This document shows positions 63,781-64,000 of a stretch of DNA of 64,000 nucleotides, piece after piece. The notes beneath the pieces were generated by a model. It did no database searches and was not told where the DNA came from. It worked only from the letters and a program-made list of their open reading frames with translations. Position 1 is the stretch's first letter; every line of letters begins with the position of its first letter. The position numbers and the translations under genes are program-made. This stretch comes from Clostridia bacterium (lineage in GTDB: Bacteria; Bacillota; Clostridia; Lachnospirales; Cellulosilyticaceae), in the NCBI GenBank assembly GCA_029239755.1, contig JARBUI010000015.1:20881-84880 (forward strand), given 5' to 3'.

Positions 63781-63903
63781 TAGATTAGAGAATAAATCAT
63801 TTAAAAGCGGAAAAAATAATTATACGAGTTAGTTTGAGAATTACGTATTATCAAGCCTGAAATAAAGTATTAAATAAAAAAACAAAAAACTTTAAAAAAG
63901 ATG

Positions 63904-64000
63904 TTGACTTATGTAGAAAACTCGTGTAATATTATACGAGTCGCCACTGATAAGCGGCAGAGATTAAAAAGCCTCAGGGCTTGATAATCAAAACTTAAAT
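63904..64000 (+). promoter_or_regulatory. Promoter and leader of a gene beyond the window, possibly an rRNA operon
   Basis: TTGACT (63904-63909) is followed after 17 bp by TAATAT (63927-63932), or after 20 bp by TATTAT. The leader GTCGCCACTGATAAGCGGC can fold (GCC/GGC ends) and looks like the start of clostridial rRNA leaders as I remember them. No coding frame with a Shine-Dalgarno site begins before 64000. The rRNA reading is inference. Confidence 0.4.

Larger units (their letters stand above)
63678..64000. other. Gene-free end region with hairpins and a promoter
   Basis: This stretch of 323 bases has no gene. It holds the hairpins at 63722-63764 and 63766-63780, an A/T-rich segment from about 63785 to 63900, and the promoter at 63904-63932 reading out of the window. 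ATACGAGT occurs at about 63822 and 63935. ATTATCAAGCCTGA (63846-63859) recurs as an inverted, one-base-longer copy near 63976-63990. Confidence 0.6.

Noticed and set aside
1..64000. CRISPR arrays, insertion sequences, tRNA genes and prophage genes
   Set aside because: I found no regularly spaced repeats, transposase or integrase motifs, or tRNA-like cloverleaf sequences by eye; a dedicated search program could still find a small RNA I missed.

Overview
The window is AT-rich, uses Shine-Dalgarno sites close to AGGAGG and sigma-A promoters close to TTGACA/TATAAT, and carries lipoprotein binding proteins, YesM/YesN-type two-component systems and PepF-like peptidases. This points to a low-GC Gram-positive plant-polysaccharide degrader of the Clostridia (Lachnospirales). 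A Cellulosilyticum-like organism is my guess, made without a database search. I see no tRNA, rRNA gene, CRISPR array, insertion sequence or phage gene.

Region 1 (1-25.4 kb) is a pectin/uronate island. After the tail of rbsD come kduI and kduD, an IclR regulator, a sensor kinase/response regulator/TRAP-type binding protein triad, a first TRAP transporter (dctPQM), a YcxB-like membrane protein, the cupin KdgF, a LacI-type regulator with no normal start codon, a second TRAP transporter, three different uroporphyrinogen-decarboxylase (UROD)-fold proteins and a small cupin. A perfect 44-bp palindromic terminator separates these from lacI-uxaC (minus strand), which diverges from uxaB-uxaA around a control region with two related operators. 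Together KdgF, KduI and KduD take unsaturated galacturonate to 2-keto-3-deoxygluconate (KDG), and UxaC, UxaB and UxaA take galacturonate to KDG. KDG kinase and aldolase are not in the window.

Region 2 (25.5-49.6 kb) is a hemicellulose oligosaccharide island with two modules. The first has a YesM/YesN pair, an ABC importer (binding protein and two permeases), a GH36 enzyme, an AraC regulator and a GH31 alpha-xylosidase-like enzyme. The second has a minus-strand sensor kinase/regulator/GH30 operon, divergent from a second ABC importer with GH43 beta-xylosidase and a GH42 beta-galactosidase. All the glycosidases lack signal peptides, so imported oligosaccharides are probably cleaved in the cytoplasm. 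Neither importer has its own ATPase gene.

Region 3 (49.7-52.6 kb) has an orphan sugar-binding protein and an oligoendopeptidase F.

Region 4 (52.9-63.7 kb) is a nine-gene phospho-signalling cluster. It contains two Ser/Thr kinases with near-identical catalytic domains (one with an external WG-repeat domain), two PP2C phosphatases, four FHA-domain proteins (one fused to an external trypsin-like protease, one to an external VWA domain, one to an RDD membrane domain, one to a zinc ribbon) and a small membrane protein. With the UROD trio, it is the best candidate for an undescribed system. The window ends in a promoter and leader that may belong to an rRNA operon just outside.
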